64,000 nucleotides of DNA, from assembly GCA_029255685.2 (NCBI GenBank), contig CM055316.2, positions 78,304,861-78,368,860 on the forward strand, read 5' to 3'. Numbering within the stretch: position 1 is the first letter of the stretch; each line of letters begins with the position of its first letter. The DNA is from Silene conica. Its lineage: Eukaryota; Streptophyta; Magnoliopsida; Caryophyllales; Caryophyllaceae. The position numbers were made by a program, and so were the translations under genes. The notes beneath the pieces were generated by a model, which was not told where the DNA came from, searched no databases, and saw only the letters and a program-made list of their open reading frames with translations. Shown piece by piece: positions 11,301-22,631 of this stretch.

Positions 11301-14300
11301 TCTGTAAATAAGACCATAAGCAATAGGACAAAGGAAATCATGGTAGAAACCAGAGCTTCTGTAAGAACATGAAATAAAACCTCATCCTGAAACTTCGAAT
11401 AAGAAGATGAGCATGTTTCACTAATGTAGCAGCCTAGCAGGATATAATCGGTCAAATTTGACAATAAGGAAAATTTAAGAGACAAACTCTCGTGTAAGAC
11501 CATCTTACGCAAGAGGTTGTGTAAAATGGGTTTTTGACTTTTTGTGACCATTTTTTCAGTTATCTTTCCCTTCTAAGCTCATGGGTCATTATTTCCTTGT
11601 AAAAGAAGACATTTCACACAATAACTGCCTGTAAATGATTGGCCTAGCCAAAATCCCGATCAGATACCAACCAATAGTGAATCCACGTATAACAACTGAA
11701 CCAACCCAAATGACTTCCTCACTGTACAACGAATAAAAAAAAGGGCATCCCGGTGCACGATGCCATCCTCGCTAAGCGAGGGTCCGGGGAAGGGCCCCAC
11801 CACAAGGGTGTAATGGGGGCAAGCCTACCCTTGCCATTTTGGCAAGAGGCCGCTCCCAGGGCTTGAACCCGTGACCTCACGGTCACTGTACAACGAATAT
11901 GGCTTTTTAATTTGATAGCATTTACGCATTTATTAAACGTTTATTACACTGAAGAATATTGCATTATGCATCATACCAATTGTTTCCAGAGCAGCTCAAT
12001 ACAAAGATAAAGCATCAAGGATTTGAGAAACATCAATAACTTTTTATGCACACCTGGACAAGGGTATCGCTAGCTGATATGAAGGCAGGAAGTTTTTCCT
12101 TGGGCAAGATCTCAATGTCTGCACCAGTTAATTTCTTCATCTCGGAGAGTGATCCATCTTCATTGAAGCAGCCGATTTCACTGGTTCTAACTAGCAGCCT
12201 TGTGGTCACAATGTTATCCTTGTCTGGTGCTAAATCCACAATGCGAGTCTGAATATGCAACAAAGCTTCTTGGGCTGGAAATAACTCGTCTTCAGGGCCC
12301 TAGGTAGAAGCAAAGTAAAACACTATAAGGTAAGGCCACCAAAACTAGTGTTAGTATACGGGTACATGTCCAAGTACCCGATTCCGCATGACTCAACTTC
12401 TTGACACGGGAACCTTAACTAAGGCCTAAGGGCATGGATGCTTTCATAGCATAAATATATCCAAATTTTCAATTTTTAGAGTGAAAGGAGAGGCATTTGA
12501 CAAACAAGGCTCACAATCATTAAATATCATACAAAATTCTTCATGCAAAGCCTATTACTCTACTTTTATTATGCACACCTCCCTTTTTAGCTCAAGGCTC
12601 AAGGTAGTAATGATCAGTTATGGATTCCATATCCGCATCCTTAAGTGTGAGACCCGGGTATGCCCATAGAAGTGAAGAGTCGAAGTAATATATTCAAATT
12701 AAAAGGTTTATAAGTTAAAAATGGAAAATGGAAAACGGCAAAGGAAACTTGAAGTCTGTCAAAACCAAACATAAAATTCCATCATCTAAGTGATACCTCG
12801 TCGGAAGATACAGTTATTATGCGTTCCTCCGAACCATCGACTGGGTCAGAAACTTTGACATCCACGCCAATTTCATTCTGAAGAAGATCCATGATCCCAC
12901 TAGACTCCCCTACCACGCTATCAACCCTGTCATTAGGACAAAGTATTCGAAAAACAAGGTCTTCAAAAGAGGCATGGCCATTTTGAGAACGAGGGGCAGC
13001 CTCCGATTCATATGCATAAGCACCAGAGCGTGATGAATAGTTGTTATTTCTGTTATTGAAAGAATTTGACATTCGTGAGTTGTAAGGAGCACCATCCCTG
13101 CGAGGACCAGAGTCGTCCTCAAAACGATCATCTGAGTGATGTCGGCCCTGAAAAGTACCACGATCACGATGCTGGCTCTCTCTCAAGCGTGAAGAAATAA
13201 TAGATATAGCATTCTTCACAGAATTGTCATCACCAACAATCTGTTGTAGAAATACAGGTTTAGTATTAAGCAGAAAATGGTTTGGTTCCATAGGAGTAGT
13301 GAAATAAAGGAGGGCCATTTGCACAAACAATCCATGGGATCATTCAGTTCACAGGCAGATAGAATGTTTTCAAAACTAAATCGCATCATGTCACAAGGTT
13401 CTAACAAGGGGTTCGACGATGCCACTTGAAACTAGAAAGTTCCATTATCATCAACGCAGCTAGTCTTATGACAACATTTTCAGCCTGAAAAACAGGAGTT
13501 ATAAAACTTTCGTCACTCAACCAGTTACGACATTTACAGTTCTTCAGCCTGAAAAATGTCTACTTGATATCATACATGGCGAATGCAAAACAGGTCCAAC
13601 TAGGTTGAAATGAACACGACAAACCTATATACGAGACATTAAATGCACTTAAGAAATACTCATATAGCAAGATGCACACTGGCAACTCATTTGTCAACTA
13701 ACATTTCCACTACTATAAAGCTAAGGTACTCAATTCACGATAGAAACAGTTCCATTATCCATAGAAATGCAAGCGATTGTCAAGTTCCACGTTCAAGTCA
13801 TCCCGAACAAGAACATATACAGTTTGCCAACTAAAACTTCCACTAATATAAAGCCAAGGTACTCAATTTATGATAGAAACAGTTCAATTATCCCTAGAAA
13901 TGCAAGGCATAGTCAAGTTCTGCGTTCAAGCCATCCCGAAACAAGAACATAGATATTCACACGCCGGTCCAACAAAACACAAACTCCAGGCAGTCCAGAA
14001 TGCACTAAAATGCACTTAATAACAGGCAAGATAAAGAAGTTCAATCATGTCATAGGAACGCGAAGATTAAACCTGAACAATCTCCTCCCCCACCGAAACA
14101 CACCGAGGCAAAGTATGATCGCGAGGCAAAATCCTAATATGAGTCTTGGTTTCCATCCTCATTTGCTCAATAATCTTCCCTCCTTTCCCCAACAAACTAC
14201 CTACATGCAATTTCGACACAACCAACCTAGTCACCACTCTCCCATTATTAACCCCACTACCACCTCCACCTCCACCTCGACCACCACCATAATCCCCCTC

Positions 14301-14816
14301 CTCCTCCCCAAATGCCTCACTCTCAAGCACTCTCTCATGGATCAAAAACAATGCCTCTTGCGCGGGCGAAAATGGAGGCATTCTCCCATCAGGGTCTCTC
14401 CTTCTACTATCCGAAATCTCAATAATCCTCTCATCATCACCCGGCACTAGCTCATGAACATTAATCCAAGCTCCGGTATGCTGTCTTATCGACTTTATAA
14501 TACTCCCCGACTTCCCAATTACCCCTCCCACTTTCGCATCAGGGCAAAGTATCCTATAACTAGTCGTAACCGATACCGACGAATCACCCGTCTTTCCGCC
14601 CATTCTTCCACCACCCCCACCTCCTCCTCCTCCACCTCCACCACCCCCAAACCCTCCTCCACCACCGCCCCCGCCACGGTGCCGATTATTCGGGTAATGA
14701 TGCTGTGCAGGAAAAGAGTTGTTATTGTTGTACCTAGGTCTAGTCCTTGAAAATGGTTCTAAATCATAGTCTTGGTGATCATAATAGTAACTTCTCTTAG
14801 ATCTTGACCTATCCAT
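8342..14816 (-). CDS. RCF3: RCF3/HOS5 (SHINY1) KH-domain RNA-binding protein, 8 coding exons
   Basis: Exons read 14816-14073, 13240-12797, 12299-12054, 11301-11059, 9449-9346, 9241-9127, 8671-8545 and 8361-8342. They total 2043 nt, or 680 residues, all GT-AG and in frame. The N-terminus MDRSRSKRSYYYD followed by a long polyglycine run (about 48-71) and the C-terminus ending SIQEDGP are typical of Arabidopsis RCF3/HOS5 (about 650 aa). Five KH domains can be placed: about 86-150, 197-270, 343-425, 425-500 and 595-675. Only KH1 (GKSG) and KH2 (GKGG) keep the RNA-contacting GxxG loop; KH3 has GESS, KH4 NEDG and KH5 AKSK. In Arabidopsis this nuclear-speckle protein works with the CTD phosphatase CPL1 in co-transcriptional mRNA processing and stress gene expression. 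Introns hold a Tourist-like MITE, a fold-back repeat, an Au-like SINE and a tandem repeat. Confidence 0.93.
8789..8997. mobile_element. Tourist-like MITE (PIF/Harbinger type), intact
   Basis: This 209-bp element starts GGCCTTGTTCTTTTCGGCT and ends with the near-complement AGCCAGAAAGAACAGGGCC. It is flanked by TAA on both sides (8786-8788 and 8998-9000), the 3-bp TWA duplication expected of PIF/Harbinger. It lies in an RCF3 intron. Further copies or relics in the window are at 24897-25119, 38557-38757, about 37866-38045, 25640-25835, 19790-19952 and 395-590. Confidence 0.8.
10050..10235. repeat. Fold-back repeat rich in GTGTCCGACAC motifs
   Basis: The segment runs from GTTACTCAGACACGCCGACAC to a roughly complementary end GTGTCGGAGTAAC, with many internal copies of CGACAC/GTGTCG, so it can fold into a long imperfect hairpin. 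A related, less ordered cluster lies at 33890-34130, and weak traces are at 6025-6160. It is probably a non-autonomous DNA element, but I could not define a target duplication. It sits in an RCF3 intron. Confidence 0.5.
11736..11883 (-). mobile_element. Au-like SINE in an RCF3 intron
   Basis: Read on the minus strand, the 148-bp element begins with a tRNA-like head containing the B-box-like GGTTCAAGCCC after GAGGTCACG. It continues with GGCAAGGGTAGGCTTGCC and GTGCACCGGGATGCCC and ends in a T run. That order matches the widespread plant Au SINE. A perfect 16-bp target duplication, CACTGTACAACGAATA, flanks it (11720-11735 and 11884-11899), which indicates a fairly recent insertion. Confidence 0.88.
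13690..13960. repeat. Diverged two-copy tandem repeat in RCF3 intron 1
   Basis: A block starting near TTTGYCAACTAAMA at about 13690 recurs at about 13822, a period near 132 bp. The shared words include AAGGTACTCAATT, GATAGAAACAGTTC and CAAGAACATA. The copies differ by scattered substitutions, so this is an old local duplication of intron sequence. Confidence 0.6.
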
Positions 14817-15489
14817 GATTAAACTAACTTACCCACCTCAATATTTTGTCCAAAAATCCCAAATTTGAGTAGAAACACACTAATACAGTAATACTACACA
14901 CAAAATGTCCAATAATCAGAATAACAATAAATTAGGGTTTCAATCTTTCTATTCTGGGTAAAAAAAATTGATGGGTCCTTTTAAAAACTCCTCTCCTCAA
15001 TAAGATCCCAGAATTGCTACATGGTAATGATTATTACACCATTATACATTTGGATAATGATTATAATCAACAAAAATGCTCAAATCAGAGGTTACTGAGC
15101 TGCTGAAAGTGGGCGATTTTGAAAAAATTGAAACTTTAGGATTGAAAATTGGGGTTTAGATAAATTAGATGGTTTGAATACCAGAAATTACAAACCCTAG
15201 GATTTGAAAAGGGAAAAAGAAGCAATCTGGAGAGAGAAAGGAGTGTAAGTTGGGTTCGTATACGCACAAATGGGTGTGTCACGATTTTGTAGGCTTTTCT
15301 CGACCCTCTTGAGTGACTGTACTGTACCTTCGAATTGTTCAACCATATCTAATTAGGAGTTTAGAGACTACTAATTTCGCCATTTACGAATCAACGGTTC
15401 AGGATAGATTCGAAGTATAGAAAAATACTTCGTATAATGTAAGTGATTTATTTAAGATTAGAGTCCGGTTATTTATTACTTCTTTCATT

Positions 15490-15799
15490 TAATTTCACTT
15501 TAATATTTTGTTTTTTCACATTTATCCATACATGTTTTAGTTGGTAAATATTGTTAGTTACCGTATTTATAAAAATTATAAAGATTATATATTTTTAAAA
15601 TATTCGTAAAGACATATTTGTTGAAGATATTACTGTATATTACTTAATTTCACTTTAATATTTTGTTTTTTCACATTTATCCATACATGTTTTAGTTGGT
15701 AAATATTGTTAGTTACCGTATTTATAAAAATTATAAAGATTATATATTTTTAAAATATTCGTAAAGACATATTTGTTGAAGATATTAATGTATATTGTA
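15490..15799. repeat. 155-bp direct tandem duplication
   Basis: The 155-bp block beginning TTAATTTCACTTTAATATTT is repeated head to tail, the second copy starting at about 15645. I see essentially one difference between them (ATTACTG versus ATTAATG). It lies in AT-rich sequence upstream of RCF3 with no sign of a gene. Confidence 0.85.
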
Positions 15800-16109
15800 A
15801 TATACCGTAATCGTAAAATATTACTATTATAGAATAATATATATTATGTTACTGCTATTAGAAGATACGATTATTATCTCCAAATATTTGGAGTCGTGCA
15901 AATTTACATTTTACTTATGTATTGAGAGAAAATAAAAAATATAAATATTTATTTGGTAAATAGTGTACAAAATAGAAAATTGTAGACTTGAGTCGAAGGA
16001 AAGGGGTAGATATTTAGGAGGACAAATGGAAAAACGAATTTGAGTTAGAGGCAATATAGATTAAGCGGATCAATTTCAATCGAGCCACCGAGAGTTCGGG
16101 TTGGTCGCT

Positions 16110-16187
16110 TTGAGGAGTTTTTAAAAGGACCCGTCGATTTTTTTACCCAGAATAGAAAGATTGAAACCCTAATCTATCGTTATTCGT
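16110..16187 (+). repeat. Inverted copy of the RCF3 5' leader
   Basis: About 78 bp here match the reverse complement of 14913-15000, the sequence just upstream of the RCF3 start codon. Shared stretches include TTTTTAAAAGGACCC and ACCCAGAATAGAAAGATTGA. The match has about five substitutions and a 5-bp gap. It stops before the coding sequence: what follows at 16190-16350 does not encode the RCF3 N-terminus. Confidence 0.75.
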
Positions 16188-16829
16188 TAGTGAATGAAAA
16201 GGCCACCTCTATGTGTTATCCGACTGATAAGGACCCTAAGTTCCACCAGCTTTTCATGTTTTCAGCCCACCACAAAAAGTATAAGGGTGCCTCGTGTAGG
16301 AAACAGTCATGCACTCATGCGCCTCTTTTAATCTGAAGCTTGGCAGGTACTCCTTTACTCATTATGTGCAAAGAAATAGGAGGATTGCAGAAGACGATGT
16401 TTGTTGTCAACCACATATGTAATTTAATCGCTTATCCTAGTAATGTATTAATAAAATCCGACTCGGACAAAGTCGGATATGTAGGGTAGCCATGTAGACA
16501 ATTTACTTTTCGAGTTCAAAAAAAAAAAAAAAGTTTCTGATCATAGTAAGTCTGTCATTTAGAGTTATTTTCAGCTCTAAATTATTATTAAATTCTTTAT
16601 GGATAATGGTTTTTCTCCAACAATAAACGTTCAAATTGAGTTATAGTTGGCTCAGTAGCCAGTTTTGTTGTACCGCACGGAGAAATAACGCATAATTGAT
16701 TTGACATATATAAATCTATAAAATATAATTAAAAGACTACCCTAAAATGACTAATATGAGCCACGTAGACAAAGCCACGTAGGATACAAAAATGCCACGT
16801 AATTGTCTTATTTTATAAATTTAATTTAA

Positions 16830-16859
16830 CTAGTTTTGACCCCGTGCAAATTGCACGGG
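16830..16859 (-). mobile_element. Helitron-like 3' terminus (hairpin plus CTAG)
   Basis: Read on the minus strand, a 19-nt palindrome CCCGTGCAATTTGCACGGG (16859-16841; 9-bp stem, 1-nt loop) is followed after 7 nt by CTAG (16833-16830) and then T. A subterminal GC-rich hairpin followed by CTRR and a host T is the standard plant Helitron 3' end. The body would extend rightward from here. I could not identify its 5' TC end, so the element length is unknown. Confidence 0.6.
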
Positions 16860-18181
16860 ATTGAATATTTAAAATTGTACGGAATTGAAATATATCTTCA
16901 CATTATTATAATTAATATCCAATGAATAAAGTATATAATTTTTTTAATAATAGTACAATAATGAAATATTTATTTGTAAATTACTTTATATACATGTCTA
17001 ATGTACAAAACATATAAATTATCTAATAAAATTTCACTTGGAATTCCAATCTAAATTATTAATATATAAAAAAATTGGAAAAATAGAAGTATTATTAATT
17101 TGTTTTGATAGAGTATATATTTATGTACACGTGTATATCCATCTTAAATGAGAAACCACACAACCATCTTAAATTCCACTCTGTTTTTCTAATTTCACAA
17201 ATTATTATTTTCATCCATTGTAAAAGAAAAATAATTTACCACGGAAGGTATAAATTCGTCTAAATCAACACTTTTTGGGGGTAACCACCTTCGTTACAAC
17301 TTACAACAGTTGTAAGCAAGACTTACTGTTCCAATTTAGCCTCAAAAACTTAGGGCTTAACATTTATTTGTTGATCGGTCTTAAGTTTAAGACGAACATA
17401 CACATCTTAAATAAAAATTTCTTGCTTTCTTAATTCATTACCCGTAAAAACCATCTAGGACACATAAATCATTAATTTTCTTTATAAAAGACTAACCCCT
17501 CTACTATTGAACTTGATTTTTTTTTCCTGTTATAGTTAAATAAGATCTAAATCATTAGTCAGCTTTAATTGGATAATTATGTTAGAGTTGGTAATATGTT
17601 AATATTTTGTGGTTTTTTGTTTTAGTGTTTTAATATATATGATAAAATGTATTTTGTGTAAAAATTATCCGTCATAAGCAAGATTTTTTGTATATGATAT
17701 TGTTAGAACATTAGGTTATAATAATAAAATATTGATGTTAATTAAAACAATATTTGCCCAAATAATTTCAGTACTTTTAAGCATAAATTGTATTATTAAA
17801 GTTAATAACTATGATGCCCTGGCCTTTATATTTATGTTATTAATATATTTTGTTGACAATTTGGACTTTCATTTAAACACCTTAATTAGATATTTTATAA
17901 AATTACAAAACATATGATAAAAATTAACAAAAACATAAATTAATTCACTAATTTTATTTAATGTTATAATATTCACCTAATATATTTGCATGATATTGAA
18001 ATGGGCCCCACCAAAGACCCCACTTGTTTCAACAACTACTAAATAAACAAAAATGTATCGTGATGACGTGGGTGAATATGGAGGCTTTAAATGTTTTTGT
18101 TTTAATTAAGATAAGATTTTCTATAAATTAATTTAATTTATGTAGCCCTTACAAATTTTCAACAAAATTTAATAATTTATA

Positions 18182-18469
18182 CTCCCTCCTATTCGTAATA
18201 ACTGTACTCATTTCCGTCTATTCACCAAAATGTCCCATTGTCTATTTTTGTTAATGTTTATACTTATTTTAATCACTTTAATTCACAACAATACCACACC
18301 TTACCCCACAACAATACTTATTTTAACCACCTCTACTCACAATAATAATCAATAATATCTTACATCTCTCCAATCTTCTTACCCCACACATTACTTTATA
18401 ATAAACAAATGAATTCCTTAATTCTTGTGTCAAACCGACAATGGGACACTTATTACGAATAGGAGGTAG
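18182..18469. mobile_element. Stowaway MITE (Tc1/mariner type)
   Basis: This 288-bp element has terminal inverted repeats CTCCCTCCTATTCGTAATAA and its near-complement TTACGAATAGGAGG at the other end. It is flanked by TA on both sides (18180-18181 and 18470-18471). The interior is AT-rich and non-coding, with CA-rich words typical of this family. Confidence 0.85.
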
Positions 18470-19254
18470 TAATTAATATTTGACATTTTAATCGAACTTT
18501 TGTAATAAAATATGTTAATAAATGTTAGAATTTAGAATTAAAACTGACATTTTAATTGAAATTTTGGCAATAAAACGGGTTATAAATTAAAGTTCTTCAT
18601 ATTACTTAACACCCACTATTTTTATTATCACTATCTCGGTATCTCTTATTCAATTCATTTTTTTTAATTAAACATCATAATAAATTGATTAAAACTCTTC
18701 ATAATACTTCATGTAGCAAATTAATTAAATTTTTTTTCCTATTTAGTTAAGTTTTCTAATATAATATGTTAATAAATTGATTAGATTTTTTATACTACCC
18801 ACTACCCATAATTTTCATTAACATTTTTCACTATTTAATCCACTACCCATAATTTTCATTAACATTTTTCACTATTTAATTCACCTTCTGGATGACTCAG
18901 TGAGTAATCAAATTTCTAGTTTAATAATACCACAAAATAAATTAAAAATAAAACTAAAATATGAGAATTTGTGGTTATAGAATGGCTATAAAACCTATAA
19001 TAATTTATATTCAAAATATTTATTTAAAATCTATTGCTCATTTGCCAAGGAGTTTATAAGTTGTGGATTATGTTTTATGGTTTAATATTTATTTGATTAT
19101 AGTGAGTAAATTGAAAGAAGACTATATGAAAAAGTAAAATATTAGCATTGCTTAAAGAACTATATATTGAAGACTAACGGTAACATTGACGACATCAACG
19201 TGAATGAGTAATAAGTTTTTAATTTTTTTTAACTGTAATCTTACTGTGTGATTT

Positions 19255-19555
19255 GATATTTTATAAAATTCAAATGACCAGAAGCACTAAAAACATTTCA
19301 CTAAAAACAAAATATTCCGTGAGATTCACAAACCACACAACTAGTTGAAACATATTTTATAAATTCAAATTACTAGAAGCACTAAAAACATTTCACTAAA
19401 AATAAAATATTTCGAAAAACAAAATATTTCGTGAGATTCACAAACCACACAACTAGTTGAAACATATTTTATAAATTCAAATTACTAGAAGCACTAAAAA
19501 CATTTCACTAAAAATAAAATATTTCGTAAAATTCACGGACCACACAAGTAGTTGA
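19255..19555. repeat. Three-copy tandem repeat, about 95-112 bp period
   Basis: The core GAAGCACTAAAAACATTTCA starts at 19281, 19376 and 19488. Between the copies are AAACCACACAACTAGTTGAA and TTTTATAAATTCAAAT. The second unit has a small internal duplication (AAAATATTTCG) that explains its extra length. There is no spacer and repeat pattern like a CRISPR, and no gene nearby. Confidence 0.75.
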
Positions 19556-20639
19556 AACGTGAACACTTTAAACTCATGATTTAACAAAAAAACATAAACT
19601 CATGATTGTCTCAAAAAAAACATTTAAGTCCAACCCGCACTTCATTTAACCCTTCTTATATTTCTGTTCACCTTTTCAAAAAAAATTACAATAAATACTA
19701 ACACAATCTACTTAAATTATAAAAAAGTAATAAAAACAAATTAAAGTTTTAATACCTTGATTAGTGTTTGTTTGACCAAAAAAATGATTCAACCAGGCAA
19801 TATTTTTTATTTAATTACAACCCCTTTCAATTTTACTTTGTTATATTTCGTTAAATTTTATTTACGTTCAATCAATTATGTTCAGTTAATCTCTCCACAA
19901 AATTAACTTTAAATTCACTAGCTTATTTTAGTCGAAAAGAACAGAGCCTTAACCCAAAATTTTGAAGTAGCCTAAAAACACTTGGAATAGATGAAACCTC
20001 TAATAATTTTATTCTCATGTCACGTAACCTAATATACAAACTCATTTACCTACAAACCTCCTACCAACAACAAATAAACCTATTAGAGGTTTATATCACA
20101 GTCCACTAAACTTTTTATATCACAGTCCACTAAACTTTTTATCGTTTCACATTCTCTCAATAAAGATAGCAGGAAGCCACGAATTCTCGGATGAGCTAAA
20201 GGTACCAAAAACCTGAGAACCCGTATGCCGACCAACCAAAACTTTGATATGCCTTATTGCCTAGTCAGTAGTCTAAAGTCGATATTAACATATATACATT
20301 ATGTAACCCGTTGTATGTAGTCATGTACAATGCAAAATCCGACATATATAAAGTAAAATTATAACAAATAAAGACTCGTAACATTCGAGCCAACAAAAGC
20401 CGGGATGACGGCACTTCTAAGTTCTAACAAAGGAACTTCAAAGTGACTTGCATACCAACTCAACGTCAGTAAGATGTAGTGGTGGAGAATTAATCGTCTT
20501 GTGACTTTTATAAGAACTCTCCGTGCTCCCACTCCTCATCCACAACTTGATCATTTACGATCTCTACTGTGTAATTCCCGAGTTTTGTTGATTCCAGGGC
20601 CCGACCTTGACTTACCCATTAGTTTCAAACTTTCAATAA

Positions 20640-21330
20640 TCTTGGATCCTCCTCGAACAGCTTTACTCCAAGGCTTTTCTTAGCATCATAAATGGATGGG
20701 TATATCTTCAACGACATGTTTTTGGTGGGGAAATGAAGCGGTAAAGGAGAGAGGCCGTGATTTCTTTGGTCTATGCGCTTAATCCCACTAATCAGCCTGA
20801 GTAACAGTGTTATGAGTGTGAGGATGTAAGCGCCTGTCTTCTCCTTTTTGGCATGATACAGTGTCTGCATCCGTGTGCGCTGTGTCCACTTCCCTCGTCT
20901 TTTTACTGAATTCAGTGCTGTCCAATCAAAACTGAGATTCATGAGCTTGTTATACGGTGAAAGGTGTTGAAGGCTGAACTTTTAAGGATTTACTAACCTG
21001 GAGTTTGCCTACTCTCCTACCAAACCGAACCTTTGGCGTGCTCTGTTCCACCAAGAAAAAGAAAAGGTGAAAAGTGAGTATCGTGAAAAAGGGTCTGCCG
21101 ATTTAGATTAAGTGCACGCAGATCTGTAGAAAAAGTAAAAAGTGTAACACTGGGATAAAGTAACTCGTCGTCTGAATCAAGTTTTCGCAAATTACAGCGC
21201 AGGGCATCCTTAACACTAGCTGGTAAAGTGGTAATCCACGAAACAATGTGTCCGTGCCATAAGGAGGAAGGGAAGTTGGACCAACTATCTTCAATAAATG
21301 CTTCAAGTACACTGCAACTCTGAAGCTCGG
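20640..21330 (-). pseudogene. PSK SIMULATOR-like (DUF668) pseudogene
   Basis: Read on the minus strand, pieces of the DUF668 region of PSI proteins appear in order but in different frames. GPTSLPPYGTDTLFRGLP is followed after a frame change by LPASVKDALRCNLRKLDSDD. Next comes FGLVGE-stop-ANSR, in which the expected Trp codon is TAG (21009-21011), and then MQTLYHAKKEKTGAYILTLI in yet another frame. PSI proteins are nuclear or plasma-membrane growth regulators linked to phytosulfokine signalling. With frameshifts and at least one stop inside conserved motifs, this copy cannot make the protein. No N-terminal part is visible. Confidence 0.75.
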
Positions 21331-21339
21331 TAAAGAACG

Positions 21340-22625
21340 CCCTAGCAATAGTCTTTGAAAGTTTGACCCGTCTTTTCCCTTTTGTAGTTCAGAACTCAAA
21401 GCTCGTACTTTTGCCACACATTCTTTTTGCATTTCCAAGAACCCGAGTTCTATCATGCACAAGAGATACTTTCGATAACAATTTTACCCATTTAATGAAT
21501 CAATTGCAACTCAGACTACTTCCGTAAATTGCTTTGAAGTAGATAAGAGTCTGTCCTTCGTACCTATTTACTATATGTTTATATCTGGCAATTGCCAACT
21601 TCACCGGCACCCTGCTGTAAGTGCTAGCAGCGTTGCTTATAAGATATGAGCAATCAGCAGTTTTTTTAACTGGTGTATTTATCGTGCATATGCAAAGAAC
21701 TTTTTTAACTGGTGTGTTTACCGTGCATATGCAAATATAACAGATACCAACTCAATGCATACACAAAAATTTCCTCACATAAAAGAAAGAAGAACCAATA
21801 GGAAAATTAAACTGACCTGAATAATGTTCAGTACACAATTAACTGAAATATACCAGATGCTCTCATCCCCAGCCTATCCGTCGGAAGACTTCTAGCCTTC
21901 AAAATATCATCAAAGGGCGCTAATCATAGGCAGGCCATAAAAACAAAGTTCAGCAAGCTCAGCAGTCAACATCTCACAAATCATAGAAAACCTGAAATTT
22001 CCGATCTGGTATCATATGCTAGGAGGGAAACAATATGTCGGAGAAATTGGCATAATGTACACTAAGCTCTAACCACACAAATTATGCTACATCCACACAT
22101 TCAAAAGGACATAATTCAAGTAGACAACCTTTGTTCATAAAACAGTGAGAAAATCTCTGTCGATATAGGACTATAAAACATTAGCTAGTAAACCCAACAA
22201 AATTTCATATCGTAGGAATCTAAGCTATGAGCACATCTAAGCCAAAAAAAGGTTAAAACAGAAAAGTGCCACGATGAAAAGGCGAGAATAAGTTCTCTAT
22301 ATGGTTAACATTACCACTTACCATGGCTTTTTCCTATGAAACAACAAAACAAAAACAAATATTTCTCCAGATAAGTTCATCCTAGATTTGATCTATGGGG
22401 CCGAATTAGGCAAGATATGAACATCCTACATTACAATTTAGCATGGCTTCAACATATACTAAAACAACATAACAACGACGACGTTACCTAAATGCCTCAA
22501 TGACTCCATCCTAGGATAGATGAGACTTATTTTGACACTCGTATCGTAATGTGATGGAAGTCATGTCAATATTTGAATTCACCAATTGCTATTTCATGAT
22601 AAAAGAAGTGTACAAATGCTAACCA
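21340..22625. other. Spacer downstream of EMB1025, nothing recognised
   Basis: I see no coding exon or clear mobile element. A short direct repeat near 21665-21735 (TTTTTTAACTGGTGTRTTTA with GTGCATATGCAAA) is present twice. Part of this sequence is probably the 3'UTR or 3'UTR intron of EMB1025. Confidence 0.4.
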
Positions 22626-22631
22626 AGCAAA

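Larger units (their letters stand above)
16860..20600. other. AT-rich gene desert with repeats
   Basis: No coding region is recognisable. The stretch holds the presumed body of the Helitron-like element, a Stowaway MITE (18182-18469), a 43-bp doublet near 18795-18882, the 19255-19555 tandem repeat, a Tourist-like relic (about 19790-19952) and a 24-bp doublet near 20093-20142 (ATATCACAGTCCACTAAACT). Confidence 0.5.

Noticed and set aside
14010..14750. Long plus-strand open frames opposite RCF3 exon 1
   Set aside because: They arise from the antisense of the polyglycine and KH coding sequence; the minus-strand frame is the conserved protein.
19255..19555. CRISPR-like repeat array
   Set aside because: There are only three long, near-contiguous units without unique spacers, in a plant nuclear sequence.
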